Source: Pseudomonas putida
Lineage (GTDB): Bacteria; Pseudomonadota; Gammaproteobacteria; Pseudomonadales; Pseudomonadaceae
DNA: 64,000 bases
Direction of reading: 5' to 3'
Assembly (NCBI RefSeq): GCF_026625125.1
Contig: NZ_CP113097.1
Coordinates: 682,001-746,000, forward strand
Shown piece after piece: positions 7,799-17,411 of the stretch; within the stretch, counting starts at the first letter, position 1, and every line of letters begins with the position of its first letter. The translations under genes were made by a program, and so were the position numbers. Under the pieces are notes generated by a model. It did not search any database. It was not told where the DNA came from and worked only from the letters and a program-made list of their open reading frames with translations.

Positions 7799-9688
7799 AT
7801 GTCGCAGCCGATCCGCCTCAAGGACCACGAGAAAGACGCCCGCCTGGTGCGTAACCGCGTCGTGGTCGGCGCCGTCGCGGTCATGCTGCTTGTCTGCGTG
7901 TTGATCGCACGCCTGTACTACCTGCAGATCATCCAGTACGACTACCACTCGACGCTGTCGGAAAACAACCGGGTGCACGTGCAACCGATCCCGCCGACCC
8001 GCGGGCTGATTTTCGATCGCAATGGGGTGATCATCGCCGACAACAGGCCCAGCTTCAGCTTGTCGATGACCCGCGAACGGGCCGGCAATTGGCAGCAAGT
8101 GCTGGATACGATCGTCGAAGTGCTGGAGCTGACGGCCGACGATCGTGCGCTGTTCGAGAAGCGCATGAGGCAGGGGCGACGCCCCTTCGAGCCCGTGCCG
8201 ATCCTGTTCGAGCTGAACGAAGAGCAGATTGCCCGCGTGGCGGTCAACCAGTTCCGCTTGCCTGGCGTCGAAGTGGTCGCCCAGTTGGTGCGGCATTATC
8301 CGCAAGGCGCGCATTTCGCCCATTCGGTAGGGTATGTCGGGCGGATCAACGAGAAAGAGCTTAAAAGCCTCGACCCGGTGAACTACAGCGGCACCCACCA
8401 TATCGGCAAGACCGGCATCGAGCGCTTTTACGAAGACGAGCTGCATGGCCAGGTCGGTTACGAGGAAGTCGAGACCAACGCCCGCGGGCGCGTGCTGCGG
8501 GTGCTCAAGCGTACCGACCCAAAACCTGGCAAGGACATCGTGCTGAGCCTGGACATCAAGTTGCAGGAAGCTGCCGAAGCCGCCTTGGGTGGGCGCCGTG
8601 GTGCGGTGGTAGCGCTCGACCCGCGTAGCGGCGAAGTGTTGGCAATGGTCAGTCAGCCGAGCTTCGACCCCAACCTGTTCGTCACCGGCATCAGTTTCAA
8701 GGCCTACGCCGAGTTGCGCGACTCGATCGACCGGCCGCTGTTCAACCGCGTGCTGCGCGGCTTGTACCCGCCCGGCTCGACCATCAAGCCGGCGGTTGCC
8801 ATTGCCGGCCTGGACAGCGGTGTGGTCAATGCCGGCAGTCGGGTGTTCGACCCGGGCTACTACCAACTGCCCAACTACGATCACAAGTACCGTAACTGGA
8901 ACCGCAGTGGTGATGGCTGGGTCGACCTGGATACCGCAATCATGCGCTCCAATGACACCTATTTCTACGATCTTGCCCACAAGATGGGCATCGATCGGCT
9001 GTCTACCTACATGAACAAGTTCGGCATCGGGCAGAAGGTTGCCCTGGACATGTTCGAGGAGTCGGCCGGGCTGATGCCGTCGCGTGAATGGAAACGCGCC
9101 ACCCGCCGCCAAGCCTGGTTCCCCGGTGAAACCCTGATTCTGGGCATCGGCCAGGGCTATATGCAGGCAACACCGCTGCAACTGGCCCAGGCCACCGCGC
9201 TGATCGCCAACAAGGGCGTCTGGAACCGTCCGCACCTGGCCAAGACCATCGAAGGTCAGCCGCCCGTGGACCCGAACCCGATGGAAAACATCATCCTGCG
9301 TGACAAGTCCGACTGGGCCAAGGTCACCCACGGCATGGAGCAGGTGATGCACAACGCCCGCGGTACCGCGCGCAAGGCTGCGGCCGGTGCCCAGTACCGC
9401 ATTGCCGGCAAGAGCGGTACCGCGCAGGTGGTCGCGATCAGGCAGGGCGAGAAATACGACCGCAACAAAATTCAGGAGCGCCACCGCGACCACGCGTTGT
9501 TCGTCGCCTTCGCCCCGGCCGACGATCCTAAGATCGTGGTGTCGGTGATGGTCGAGAACGGCGAGTCCGGCTCCGGTGTCGCCGCACCCGTGGTGCGGCA
9601 GATCATGGACGCCTGGCTGCTCGACGAGAACGGCCGGCTCAAGTCCGAGTTCGCTCCTGCCACTGTCGCCCAGGAAACGGCCCCGTGA
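7799..9688 (+). CDS. mrdA: Penicillin-binding protein 2 (elongasome transpeptidase)
   Basis: A 629-residue class B PBP that cross-links lateral-wall peptidoglycan in the rod complex. One N-terminal membrane helix (residues about 21-43) anchors it in the inner membrane. The dimerisation/pedestal domain follows, then the transpeptidase domain with the active-site Ser327 in PPGSTIKP, the SND motif in MRSNDTYFYD, and KSGTAQV near residue 538. The next gene overlaps its stop, consistent with a fixed PBP2-RodA ratio. Confidence 0.96.
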   Translation: MSQPIRLKDHEKDARLVRNRVVVGAVAVMLLVCVLIARLYYLQIIQYDYHSTLSENNRVHVQPIPPTRGLIFDRNGVIIADNRPSFSLSMTRERAGNWQQVLDTIVEVLELTADDRALFEKRMRQGRRPFEPVPILFELNEEQIARVAVNQFRLPGVEVVAQLVRHYPQGAHFAHSVGYVGRINEKELKSLDPVNYSGTHHIGKTGIERFYEDELHGQVGYEEVETNARGRVLRVLKRTDPKPGKDIVLSLDIKLQEAAEAALGGRRGAVVALDPRSGEVLAMVSQPSFDPNLFVTGISFKAYAELRDSIDRPLFNRVLRGLYPPGSTIKPAVAIAGLDSGVVNAGSRVFDPGYYQLPNYDHKYRNWNRSGDGWVDLDTAIMRSNDTYFYDLAHKMGIDRLSTYMNKFGIGQKVALDMFEESAGLMPSREWKRATRRQAWFPGETLILGIGQGYMQATPLQLAQATALIANKGVWNRPHLAKTIEGQPPVDPNPMENIILRDKSDWAKVTHGMEQVMHNARGTARKAAAGAQYRIAGKSGTAQVVAIRQGEKYDRNKIQERHRDHALFVAFAPADDPKIVVSVMVENGESGSGVAAPVVRQIMDAWLLDENGRLKSEFAPATVAQETAP

Positions 9689-10830
9689 AGAACAATTTCG
9701 ATCGCATGCTCTCCAGCGAGGACGTGATGCGTCGACGCGCCAGCTTCCTGCAGCGCATCCACATCGACGGCCCCTTGCTGGTCATCCTGTTGGCCCTCGC
9801 CGCCGGCAGCCTGTTCGTGCTCTATTCTGCCAGCGGCAAGAACTGGGACTTGCTGCTCAAGCAGGCCACTTCATTCGGTATCGGGCTGGTGTCGATGTTC
9901 GTCATCGCCCAGCTTGAACCACGCTTCATGGCGCGCTGGGTGCCTCTTGCCTATCTCACAGGCGTGCTGCTGTTGGTCGTGGTGGACGTCATGGGCCATA
10001 ACGCCATGGGGGCCACACGCTGGATCAACATACCCGGGGTAATCCGCTTCCAGCCCTCGGAGTTCATGAAGATCATCATGCCCGCGACCATCGCCTGGTA
10101 CCTGTCCAAACGCACCTTGCCGCCTCATCTGAAACACGTGGCCATCAGCCTGGTGCTGATTGGCGTACCGTTCATTCTCATCGTCCGCCAGCCGGACTTG
10201 GGTACGGCGTTGCTGATCCTTGCCTCCGGCGCCTTCGTGTTGTTCATGGGCGGCCTGCGCTGGCGCTGGATCCTGAGCGTGCTGGCGGCGACCGTGCCTG
10301 TGGCGGTGGCCATGTGGTTCTTCGTCATGCACGACTACCAGAAACAGCGCGTGCTGACGTTCCTCGACCCTGAAAGCGACCCGCTGGGCACCGGCTGGAA
10401 CATCATCCAGTCCAAGGCCGCCATCGGCTCAGGTGGTGTGTTCGGCAAGGGGTGGCTACTGGGCACCCAGTCGCACCTGGACTTCCTTCCAGAGAGCCAT
10501 ACCGACTTCATCATCGCCGTGCTCGGCGAAGAATTCGGGTTGGTCGGCATCTGCCTGCTGCTGATCGTTTACCTCTTGCTGATCGGGCGTGGGCTGATGA
10601 TCACCGCTCAGGCGCAGACTCTGTTCGGCAAGCTGCTGGCAGGCAGCCTGACCATGACCTTCTTTGTCTATGTGTTCGTCAATATCGGTATGGTCAGCGG
10701 CCTCTTGCCCGTGGTGGGCGTGCCGCTGCCCTTTATCAGCTATGGCGGAACTTCGTTGGTGACGCTGCTGTCAGCGTTTGGCGTTTTGATGTCGATCCAT
10801 ACGCACCGTAAATGGATCGCACAGGTTTGA
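9685..10830 (+). CDS. mrdB: Rod-shape SEDS peptidoglycan glycosyltransferase RodA
   Basis: A 381-residue SEDS-family membrane protein with about ten membrane spans. It polymerises lipid II in the rod complex together with PBP2 encoded just upstream. The signature RQPDLGTALLI and the C-terminal PLPFISYGGTSL are intact. The GTG start overlaps the mrdA stop (GTGA), giving a 14-residue leader; the ATG at 9727 is an alternative start closer to the usual protein length. Confidence 0.95.
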   Translation: MKNNFDRMLSSEDVMRRRASFLQRIHIDGPLLVILLALAAGSLFVLYSASGKNWDLLLKQATSFGIGLVSMFVIAQLEPRFMARWVPLAYLTGVLLLVVVDVMGHNAMGATRWINIPGVIRFQPSEFMKIIMPATIAWYLSKRTLPPHLKHVAISLVLIGVPFILIVRQPDLGTALLILASGAFVLFMGGLRWRWILSVLAATVPVAVAMWFFVMHDYQKQRVLTFLDPESDPLGTGWNIIQSKAAIGSGGVFGKGWLLGTQSHLDFLPESHTDFIIAVLGEEFGLVGICLLLIVYLLLIGRGLMITAQAQTLFGKLLAGSLTMTFFVYVFVNIGMVSGLLPVVGVPLPFISYGGTSLVTLLSAFGVLMSIHTHRKWIAQV

Positions 10831-10847
10831 AAAAGGTGAAGAATTTG

Positions 10848-11858
10848 ATGCAAGCAGTGCGTAACTGGGCTGCCCGTTTTGCGCCGTGGGTCGGCGCGGT
10901 GGGCCTGTTCGCCGCTGTCCAGCAGGCCCATGCCGGCGATTACGACGGCTCGCCTGAGGTGGCCGAATTCGTCGGCCAGATGAGCCGCGACTACGGCTTT
11001 GCCAGCGAGCAGTTGATGGGCGTGTTCCGCGAGGTGCAGCGCAAGCAATCGATCCTCGACGCCATATCGCGGCCGGCCGAGCGGGTAAAACCGTGGAAGG
11101 ATTACCGGCCGATGTTCATCACCGACGCGCGCATCGCCCGCGGTGTGGACTTCTGGCGCCAGCATGAAGCGGTGCTGGCCCGGGCGGAGCAGGTGTACGG
11201 CGTACCGGCGCAGTACATTGTCGCGATCATCGGCGTGGAAACCTTTTTTGGCCGCAACACTGGTAACTACCGTGTGATCGATGCCTTGTCGACCCTGGGC
11301 TTCGATTACCCGCCGCGCGCCGAGTTCTTCCGCAAGGAGCTGCGTGAATACCTGCTGCTGGCGCGCGAAGAGCAGCTCGACCCGCTGACACTCAAAGGCT
11401 CATACGCCGGTGCCATGGGCCTGCCGCAGTTCATGCCGAGCAGCTTTCGCAACTACGCGGTGGACTTCGATGGCGATGGCCACATCAATATCTGGAACAA
11501 CCCCGACGATGCCATCGGCAGTGTCGCCAGCTATTTCAAAGAGCACGGCTGGGTGGCCGGGCAGGGCGTGGTCAGCCGGGCCCAGGTCAGTGGCGCGCGC
11601 GCGGACGAAGGCCTGACCACGGGCATCGAGCCGGTGAAGACCGTCGCACAGTTGCAGGCGCTTGGCTGGTCGAGTCATGATGCGTTGCGCGGTGATCTGC
11701 CAGTGACCGCCTTCCGGCTGGAAGGCGCAAACGGCCCTGAATACTGGATGGGCCTGAAGAATTTCTACGCGATCACTCGCTACAACCGCAGCGTGATGTA
11801 TGCCATGGCGGTGCATCAGCTTTCGGAACAGCTGGTCCAAGCACGGGGCGTCAAGTAA
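10848..11858 (+). CDS. mltB: Lytic murein transglycosylase B
   Basis: A 336-residue soluble or weakly anchored periplasmic lytic transglycosylase that cleaves glycan strands with formation of 1,6-anhydromuramic acid. A signal peptide ends at VQQAHA. The catalytic glutamate is in IIGVETFFGRNTGNY, and GSYAGAMGLPQFMPSSF and the EF-hand-like DFDGDGHINIW calcium site are typical of MltB. There is no obvious lipobox. The start at 10848 has AAGGTG at good spacing; an ATG at 10812 overlapping rodA is less likely. Confidence 0.94.
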   Translation: MQAVRNWAARFAPWVGAVGLFAAVQQAHAGDYDGSPEVAEFVGQMSRDYGFASEQLMGVFREVQRKQSILDAISRPAERVKPWKDYRPMFITDARIARGVDFWRQHEAVLARAEQVYGVPAQYIVAIIGVETFFGRNTGNYRVIDALSTLGFDYPPRAEFFRKELREYLLLAREEQLDPLTLKGSYAGAMGLPQFMPSSFRNYAVDFDGDGHINIWNNPDDAIGSVASYFKEHGWVAGQGVVSRAQVSGARADEGLTTGIEPVKTVAQLQALGWSSHDALRGDLPVTAFRLEGANGPEYWMGLKNFYAITRYNRSVMYAMAVHQLSEQLVQARGVK

Positions 11859-12856
11859 TGCGCGCAATGAAATCTGCCAATACCTTCAAGTTGCTGGCCT
11901 GCATGGCCGTCGGCATGCTGCTGGTCAGTTGCTCCTCCAGCCGGCCGACCCCACAGAAAAGCGGCAATGTGGTTCGTGCGCAGCCCGGCCTGGATATCAA
12001 CCGTGCTCACAAGGACGGTGCGCCGTGGTGGGACGTGGATGTGAACAAGATCCCGGACGCGACGCCGACCGTGCACACCGGCAACTACAAGGCTAACCCT
12101 TACACGGTGCTGGGCAAGACCTACTACCCCATGCAGGACTTCCGCAACTACCGCGCCGAAGGTACTGCCTCGTGGTACGGCACCAAGTTCCACGGGCAGA
12201 ACACCGCCAACGGTGAGCTTTATGACCTTTATGGCATGAGCGCAGCCCACAAGACCCTGCCGCTGCCGGCCTACGTGCGGGTGACCAACCTTGCCAACGG
12301 GCGCAGCGTGATCTTGCGGGTCAATGACCGTGGCCCGTTCTACTCCGACCGCATCATCGACCTGTCCTATGCCGCTGCCAAGAAGCTCGGCTATGCCGAG
12401 AACGGTACCGCGCACGTGCGGGTCGAAGGCATCGACCCGCAGAAATGGTGGGCCGAGCGTGGCCAGCAGCCGCCCTTGATGCTCAAAGAGCCTCAGGCAG
12501 CCCCGACTCAGGCGATTGCCGCCAGCACCGGGCGTGTCGAGCAATGGTCGCCGCCGGCGCAGCAACACGCGGCGCCGGTAGTGCCTGTGCAGGTGGGTGG
12601 CAACAATGTGCCGGCAGGCAACGGTGGCAGCTTCTTGCAGGTGGGCGCTTTCGCCAACCCGGACGCCGCCGAGCTGTTGCGCTCGAAGCTGAGCACCATG
12701 GTCAGCGCGCCGGTGTTCATCAGCTCCATCGTGCGTAACCAGCAGACCCTGCACCGCGTACGCCTCGGGCCGATCAGCAGCCAGGGCGAAATCCAACAGG
12801 CGCAGGACAGCATTCGCCTGGCGAACCTTGGCCAGGCCAAGCTGGTCACAGACTGA
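11858..12856 (+). CDS. rlpA: RlpA lipoprotein, septal peptidoglycan hydrolase
   Basis: A 332-residue outer-membrane lipoprotein (lipobox LVSC). A double-psi beta-barrel domain spans about residues 95-195 with ASWYGTKFHGQNTANGE and LRVNDRGPF. A C-terminal SPOR domain (GSFLQVGAFANPDAA onward) binds denuded glycan strands at the division site. In P. aeruginosa RlpA is a lytic transglycosylase specific for such strands. The start overlaps the mltB stop (TAATG); an ATG three codons later is also possible. A Pro/Ala/Gln-rich linker joins the two domains. Confidence 0.95.
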   Translation: MRAMKSANTFKLLACMAVGMLLVSCSSSRPTPQKSGNVVRAQPGLDINRAHKDGAPWWDVDVNKIPDATPTVHTGNYKANPYTVLGKTYYPMQDFRNYRAEGTASWYGTKFHGQNTANGELYDLYGMSAAHKTLPLPAYVRVTNLANGRSVILRVNDRGPFYSDRIIDLSYAAAKKLGYAENGTAHVRVEGIDPQKWWAERGQQPPLMLKEPQAAPTQAIAASTGRVEQWSPPAQQHAAPVVPVQVGGNNVPAGNGGSFLQVGAFANPDAAELLRSKLSTMVSAPVFISSIVRNQQTLHRVRLGPISSQGEIQQAQDSIRLANLGQAKLVTD

Positions 12857-12866
12857 CCGCGGGTGC

Positions 12867-12996
12867 GAGCTGCAAGCTTCGAGCTGCAAGCTTTAAGCTG
12901 CAAGCTGCAAGAAGAAGCCCGGTGCGCGTCGCCCTGGCTTACAGCTTACAGCTTGGAGCTTACAGCTTGGAGCTTGCAGCTTGCAGCTTGCAGCTC
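12867..12996. repeat. Inverted array of 7-bp AGCTTGC-type repeats
   Basis: The 323 bp between rlpA and dacA hold an unusual repeat. The left arm (12867-12908) is built from tandem GAGCTGCAAGCT/AAGCTGC units. The right arm (12938-12996) contains at least seven tandem units of the reverse complement (GCTTACA, GCTTGGA, GCTTGCA). The arms can fold into a long imperfect hairpin around a GC-rich loop. Similar degenerate arrays are seen between genes in other pseudomonads. Beyond the array, up to dacA, I see only presumed promoter sequence. Confidence 0.85.
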
Positions 12997-13179
12997 TAGC
13001 TGTCTGTTTTGTCATGAATTGCCGCGCGCGGCCATGTACAATGTCGGCTTTTGCCCGCAGCGACATAAAGCCGCACGTCGTGGGCTCGGCCCTGAGCCGC
13101 AAAAACTAGACTGACTGGCGCTGGGCACACGATGTGGCCCAGGGAACATCTCAGACCATTAGCGATTTTCGAGAGACGG

Positions 13180-14340
13180 ATGAACATCACCAACCTTGCC
13201 AAACGACTTTGCCTGCCCGTACTGCTGATGATCACGCCTGCTGCTTTTGCGGTAGAGCAGATGATGCCGGCACCACCGCAACTGGCAGCCAAGTCCTACG
13301 TACTCATGGACGCGTCCAGCGGCAATGTGCTGGTCGAAAACAACGGCGACGAGCGCCTGCCGCCGGCCAGCCTGACCAAGCTGATGACCGCCTACATCGC
13401 CACCCTGGACATCCGCCGTGGTCAGATCGGCGAGAACGACCCGGTCACCGTCAGCGAGAACGCCTGGCGCACCGGTGGTTCGCGCATGTTCATCAAGGTC
13501 GGTAGCCAGGTCACCGTCAGTGACCTGCTGCATGGCATCATCATCCAGTCCGGCAACGACGCATCGGTCGCCTTGGCCGAGCACATCGCTGGCAGCGAAG
13601 ATGCCTTCGCCGACATGATGAACAAGACCGGCGCCGAGCTGGGCATGTCCAACAGCCACTTCATGAACCCGACCGGCCTGCCGCACCCGGACCACTACTC
13701 CTCGGCCCACGACATGGCCATCCTGGCGCGCGCGATCATCAACGTCGACCCGGCCCACTACGCGATCTACTCGCAGAAAGAGTTCTTCTGGAACAACATC
13801 AAGCAGCCAAACCGCAACCTGCTGCTGTGGCGTGACAAGACGGTCGATGGCCTGAAGACTGGCCACACCGAAGAAGCCGGCTACTGCATGGTGGCTTCGG
13901 CCGTACGCGACGGTCAGCGCCTGATTGCGGTGGTGTTCGGCACCAACAGCGAGCAGTCCCGTGCTGCCGAAACCCAGAAGCTGCTGACTTACGGCTTCCG
14001 CTTCTTCGAAACCCAGACCTTCTATCAGAAAGGCACCGAACTGACCCAGGCCCCGGTCTGGAAAGGCGCCACCAGCATCGTCAAAGCCGGCCTGGCCGAC
14101 GACCTGACCCTGACCATGCCTAAAGGCCAGATGAAGCGCCTGCAGGCTTCGATGACCATGAACCCACAGCTCACCGCACCGATCGCCAAAGGTGACGTGA
14201 TCGGTAAAGTGGAAGTCAAACTGGACGAGAACGTGGTTCACAGCGCCGACCTGATCGCCCTCGATGGCGTCGAGGAAGGTGGTTTCATCCGTCGTATGTG
14301 GGATAGCATCCGTCTATTCTTCTACGGGTTGTTCAACTGA
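13180..14340 (+). CDS. dacA: D-alanyl-D-alanine carboxypeptidase (PBP5/6 type)
   Basis: A 386-residue low-molecular-weight PBP that trims the terminal D-Ala from peptidoglycan stem peptides in the periplasm. A signal peptide ends around PAAFA. The active-site Ser64-Lys67 (SLTK), Ser124-Gly-Asn (SGN) and Lys226-Thr-Gly (KTG) triads are all present. The C-terminus (GGFIRRMWDSIRLFFYGLF) is an amphipathic membrane anchor. The start follows GAGAGACGG; 16 further codons are open upstream but lack a signal-like context. A terminator follows. Confidence 0.96.
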   Translation: MNITNLAKRLCLPVLLMITPAAFAVEQMMPAPPQLAAKSYVLMDASSGNVLVENNGDERLPPASLTKLMTAYIATLDIRRGQIGENDPVTVSENAWRTGGSRMFIKVGSQVTVSDLLHGIIIQSGNDASVALAEHIAGSEDAFADMMNKTGAELGMSNSHFMNPTGLPHPDHYSSAHDMAILARAIINVDPAHYAIYSQKEFFWNNIKQPNRNLLLWRDKTVDGLKTGHTEEAGYCMVASAVRDGQRLIAVVFGTNSEQSRAAETQKLLTYGFRFFETQTFYQKGTELTQAPVWKGATSIVKAGLADDLTLTMPKGQMKRLQASMTMNPQLTAPIAKGDVIGKVEVKLDENVVHSADLIALDGVEEGGFIRRMWDSIRLFFYGLFN

Positions 14341-14353
14341 TACGTGACCTGCA

Positions 14354-14386
14354 CGCCCCCGCAATCCTGCGGGGGCGTTGTTGTTG
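14354..14386 (+). terminator. Rho-independent terminator after dacA
   Basis: CGCCCCCGCA-ATCC-TGCGGGGGCG forms a perfect 10 bp stem followed by TTGTTGTTG. It separates dacA from ybeD-lipB-lipA. Confidence 0.85.
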
Positions 14387-14412
14387 CCACGGCTTACGAG
14401 GCCGTTTCCGCC

Positions 14413-14688
14413 ATGAGCGAACCTGACGTCAAGTCGCACAAGATCGAATTCCCCTGCGCCGATTACCCGATCAAGGTCATCGGCGACACCGTTGTCGGCT
14501 TCAAGGACATGGTGATCGAGGTACTGAGCAAGCATGCCAAAGTCGACCTTGCCACGCTGGCCGAGCGCCAGAGCAAGGAAGGCAAGTACACCACGGTCCA
14601 GTTGCATATCGTTGCCGAGAGCGAAAATCAGCTGCACGATATAAACAGCGCCCTGCGTGCGACCGGCATCGTGAAAATGGTGCTCTGA
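14413..14688 (+). CDS. ybeD: YbeD/DUF493 family protein
   Basis: A 91-residue ACT-like small protein of the DUF493 (YbeD) family. It contains the typical segment [14 protein letters not shown] and the C-terminal [16 protein letters not shown]. No biochemical role is firmly established, but it is found next to lipB in many gammaproteobacteria. Here its stop overlaps the lipB start, so the two are translationally coupled. Confidence 0.92.
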   Translation: MSEPDVKSHKIEFPCADYPIKVIGDTVVGFKDMVIEVLSKHAKVDLATLAERQSKEGKYTTVQLHIVAESENQLHDINSALRATGIVKMVL

Positions 14689-15335
14689 TGTCCCTTCGCC
14701 TCGGTTTTCGCGAGCTTGGCCTGCAGCCCTATGAACCGGTGCTGCAAGCCATGCGTCGCTTCACCGAGCAGCGTAGCCCAGAGAGCCAGGACGAAGTCTG
14801 GCTGGTAGAGCACCCCGCGGTGTTCACCCAGGGCCAGGCCGGCAAGGCCGAGCACCTGCTGGTACCGGGCGATATTCCGGTGGTGCAGACCGATCGAGGG
14901 GGCCAGGTGACCTACCACGGCCCCGGGCAACTGGTGGCCTACCTGCTGCTCGATGTGCGCCGCCTGGGCTTTGGTGTACGCGAACTGGTCAGCCGTATAG
15001 AGCAGACGCTGATCGAGCTGCTTGCCAGTTACGGTGTCAACGCGGCGGCAAAGCCCGATGCGCCGGGTGTCTATGTCGACGGAGCGAAAATCGCCTCCCT
15101 CGGCCTGCGAATCCGCAATGGCCGTTCTTTTCACGGCCTTGCTCTGAACGTGGACATGGACCTTGCGCCATTCCGCCGAATCAACCCCTGCGGGTATGCG
15201 GGGCTGGCCATGACCCAGCTGCGTGACCTGGCAGGCCCGATCGAACTCGACGAGGTCAGGACAAGGCTGCGCGGACAGCTGGTCAAGCACCTCGACTATG
15301 CTGAGCAGACGACCCTGACGGGCGGAATCGACTGA
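14688..15335 (+). CDS. lipB: Octanoyl-ACP:protein octanoyltransferase
   Basis: A 215-residue enzyme that moves octanoate from acyl carrier protein to lipoyl domains of 2-oxoacid dehydrogenases and glycine cleavage H protein. The motif [18 protein letters not shown], the catalytic lysine in DGAKIASLG and the acyl-thioester cysteine in NPCGYAG are present. It lies directly before lipA, which completes lipoate by sulfur insertion. Confidence 0.97.
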   Translation: MSLRLGFRELGLQPYEPVLQAMRRFTEQRSPESQDEVWLVEHPAVFTQGQAGKAEHLLVPGDIPVVQTDRGGQVTYHGPGQLVAYLLLDVRRLGFGVRELVSRIEQTLIELLASYGVNAAAKPDAPGVYVDGAKIASLGLRIRNGRSFHGLALNVDMDLAPFRRINPCGYAGLAMTQLRDLAGPIELDEVRTRLRGQLVKHLDYAEQTTLTGGID

Positions 15336-15337
15336 AT

Positions 15338-16354
15338 ATGACAACTGTGCAAGAAGCCGTGCCGAACCTGATACCCACCCAGGATGCCACCCCGCGCCCC
15401 GCGCCGAAGAAGGTGGAAGCTGGGGTCAAGCTGCGTGGTGCCGACAAGGTGGCGCGCATCCCGGTGAAGATCATCCCTACCGATGAGCTGCCGAAGAAAC
15501 CCGACTGGATCCGCGTGCGCATCCCGGTTTCCCCCGAGGTAGACCGCATCAAGCAACTGCTGCGCAAGCACAAGCTGCACAGCGTCTGCGAAGAGGCCTC
15601 CTGCCCGAACCTGGGTGAGTGCTTCTCCGGTGGTACTGCCACCTTCATGATCATGGGCGACATCTGCACCCGACGCTGCCCGTTCTGCGATGTCGGCCAC
15701 GGCCGGCCGAAACCGCTGGACCTCGATGAGCCAAAAAACCTGGCTGTCGCCATCGCCGACCTGCGCCTGAAGTACGTCGTGATCACCTCGGTGGACCGCG
15801 ATGACCTGCGTGACGGTGGTGCTCAGCATTTTGCCGACTGCATCCGCGAGATCCGCGCGCTGTCGCCGGGCGTACAGCTGGAAACCCTGGTGCCGGATTA
15901 CCGTGGCCGGATGGATGTGGCGCTGGAGATCACCGCGCAAGAGCCGCCGGATGTGTTCAACCACAACCTTGAAACCGTTCCGCGCCTGTACAAGGCCGCA
16001 CGCCCTGGTTCGGACTACGACTGGTCGCTGGACCTGCTGCAGAAGTTCAAGCAGATGGTGCCGCACGTACCGACCAAGTCGGGGCTGATGCTCGGCCTGG
16101 GCGAGACGGACGAAGAAGTGATCGAAGTGATGCACCGCATGCGTGAGCATGACATCGACATGCTCACCCTCGGCCAGTACCTGCAACCGTCGCGCAGCCA
16201 CCTGCCAGTGCAGCGTTTCGTGCACCCAGACACCTTTGCCTGGTTTGCCGAGGAAGGCTACAAGATGGGCTTCAAGAACGTCGCATCGGGCCCGTTGGTG
16301 CGTTCGTCCTACCACGCCGACCAGCAGGCTCACGAAGCCAAGATCAAGCTCTGA
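15338..16354 (+). CDS. lipA: Lipoyl synthase (radical SAM)
   Basis: A 338-residue radical-SAM enzyme that inserts two sulfurs into protein-bound octanoyl groups. The auxiliary cluster motif [12 protein letters not shown] and the radical-SAM cluster motif CTRRCPFC are both intact. The N-terminus carries an extended polar leader of about 50 residues, common in pseudomonads. Two bases separate it from lipB; a terminator follows. Confidence 0.97.
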   Translation: MTTVQEAVPNLIPTQDATPRPAPKKVEAGVKLRGADKVARIPVKIIPTDELPKKPDWIRVRIPVSPEVDRIKQLLRKHKLHSVCEEASCPNLGECFSGGTATFMIMGDICTRRCPFCDVGHGRPKPLDLDEPKNLAVAIADLRLKYVVITSVDRDDLRDGGAQHFADCIREIRALSPGVQLETLVPDYRGRMDVALEITAQEPPDVFNHNLETVPRLYKAARPGSDYDWSLDLLQKFKQMVPHVPTKSGLMLGLGETDEEVIEVMHRMREHDIDMLTLGQYLQPSRSHLPVQRFVHPDTFAWFAEEGYKMGFKNVASGPLVRSSYHADQQAHEAKIKL

Positions 16355-16373
16355 TCCTGGTTTGAGCCGTACA

Positions 16374-16414
16374 TGCCGATGCACGCTGAAAGGCGGCATC
16401 GGCATTTTTGTTTT
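16374..16414 (+). terminator. Rho-independent terminator after lipA
   Basis: TGCCGATGC and GCATCGGCA form a perfect 9 bp stem, followed directly by TTTTTGTTTTT. Confidence 0.9.
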
Positions 16415-16440
16415 TGTGCCCCGCGCTGCAAGGAGTTGCG

Positions 16441-17379
16441 ATGAATTGCGCCGAAACGTCTGAACACCGCCTGCCCGCCGCACTGCCGGGCAACGCCTGC
16501 TTTGCCATTGTCGCTCCGGCCGGGCCGGCAAGGCTGGATGCGCAAAAGGCTGGCCAGTGGTTTGCCGAACGCGGCTATCGCTGCCGTATCTACCCTGGAG
16601 TTGGGCAGGCCGAGGGCTATCTGGCGGGCTCTGACCAGCAGCGGTTACAGGATCTGCACGATGCCTTCACTGACCCGAGCATCGACGCGGTCCTGTGCAT
16701 GCGCGGTGGCTACGGCAGCATGCGCCTGCTCGATCGGCTCGACTTCGATCTGATCCGGCGCAACCCCAAGCCGCTGATCGGCTACAGCGATATCACCGCG
16801 CTGCACACGGCTATCTACCGCCATAGCGGCTTGATCAGCTTTCATGGGGCGATGCTCAACGCTGACCTGCTCGGCGCGAAGCTGGCGCCGACCGAGGCGT
16901 CGCTGATCGCGCAACTGAGTGGCGCGTTAGGGGAGGGCGATGCCATCGTGCACCCGGCCGAATTTGCCTTGAGTTGCGTGGTACCTGGTGTTGCCCGTGG
17001 GCGTCTGCTCGGCGGCAACCTGTCGATTCTGGGCGCGACCCTGGGAACGCTGGCGGAGATCGATACAAGCGGCTCCATCCTGTTCATCGAGGATGTCAAC
17101 GAGCCGCTTTACCGGGTGGACCGGCTGCTGACCCAACTGCGCCTGGCAGGCAAGCTGGCGGGCGTCAAAGGGGTGCTGGTAGGGGATTTCGCCGGGATCA
17201 CCGTGGCGGCGCTGACGCCCCTGTTGCAGGAGATTTTCCGGCCATTGGGCGTGCCGGTGCTGGCAGGGTGGCGCAGCGGGCATTGTGATCCGAATGTGTG
17301 CCTGCCGCTGGGGGCAGAGGTGGTGCTGGACAGCGAGGCGCAGCGCCTGGTATTGGCGCAGGACCTGTTCAAAGCGTGA
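16441..17379 (+). CDS. ldcA: LD-carboxypeptidase (murein tetrapeptide carboxypeptidase)
   Basis: A 312-residue member of peptidase family S66, a cytoplasmic enzyme that removes the terminal D-Ala from recycled murein tetrapeptides. The nucleophile region MRGGYGSMRLLDRLD and the following IGYSDITALH are typical; the Ser-Glu-His triad is completed by the glutamate in FIEDVNEPLYRVDR and a C-terminal GHCDPN. The start has AAGGAG at good spacing. It fits with the nearby wall-synthesis genes. Confidence 0.9.
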   Translation: MNCAETSEHRLPAALPGNACFAIVAPAGPARLDAQKAGQWFAERGYRCRIYPGVGQAEGYLAGSDQQRLQDLHDAFTDPSIDAVLCMRGGYGSMRLLDRLDFDLIRRNPKPLIGYSDITALHTAIYRHSGLISFHGAMLNADLLGAKLAPTEASLIAQLSGALGEGDAIVHPAEFALSCVVPGVARGRLLGGNLSILGATLGTLAEIDTSGSILFIEDVNEPLYRVDRLLTQLRLAGKLAGVKGVLVGDFAGITVAALTPLLQEIFRPLGVPVLAGWRSGHCDPNVCLPLGAEVVLDSEAQRLVLAQDLFKA

Positions 17380-17386
17380 GGTTGTA

Positions 17387-17403
17387 GGGGCGCAAAGCGC
17401 CCC
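17387..17403. terminator. Hairpin between convergent ldcA and transglycosylase genes
   Basis: GGGGCGC-AAA-GCGCCCC forms a perfect 7 bp stem in the short gap between two convergent genes. No long T-run follows on either strand, so it may act as a weak bidirectional terminator. Confidence 0.5.
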
Positions 17404-17411
17404 CTGGTTAA

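Noticed and set aside
7787..9493. 568-codon open frame opposite mrdA
   Set aside because: Antisense shadow of the PBP2 gene, with low-complexity His/Val/Gln/Arg-rich translation and no recognisable motif.
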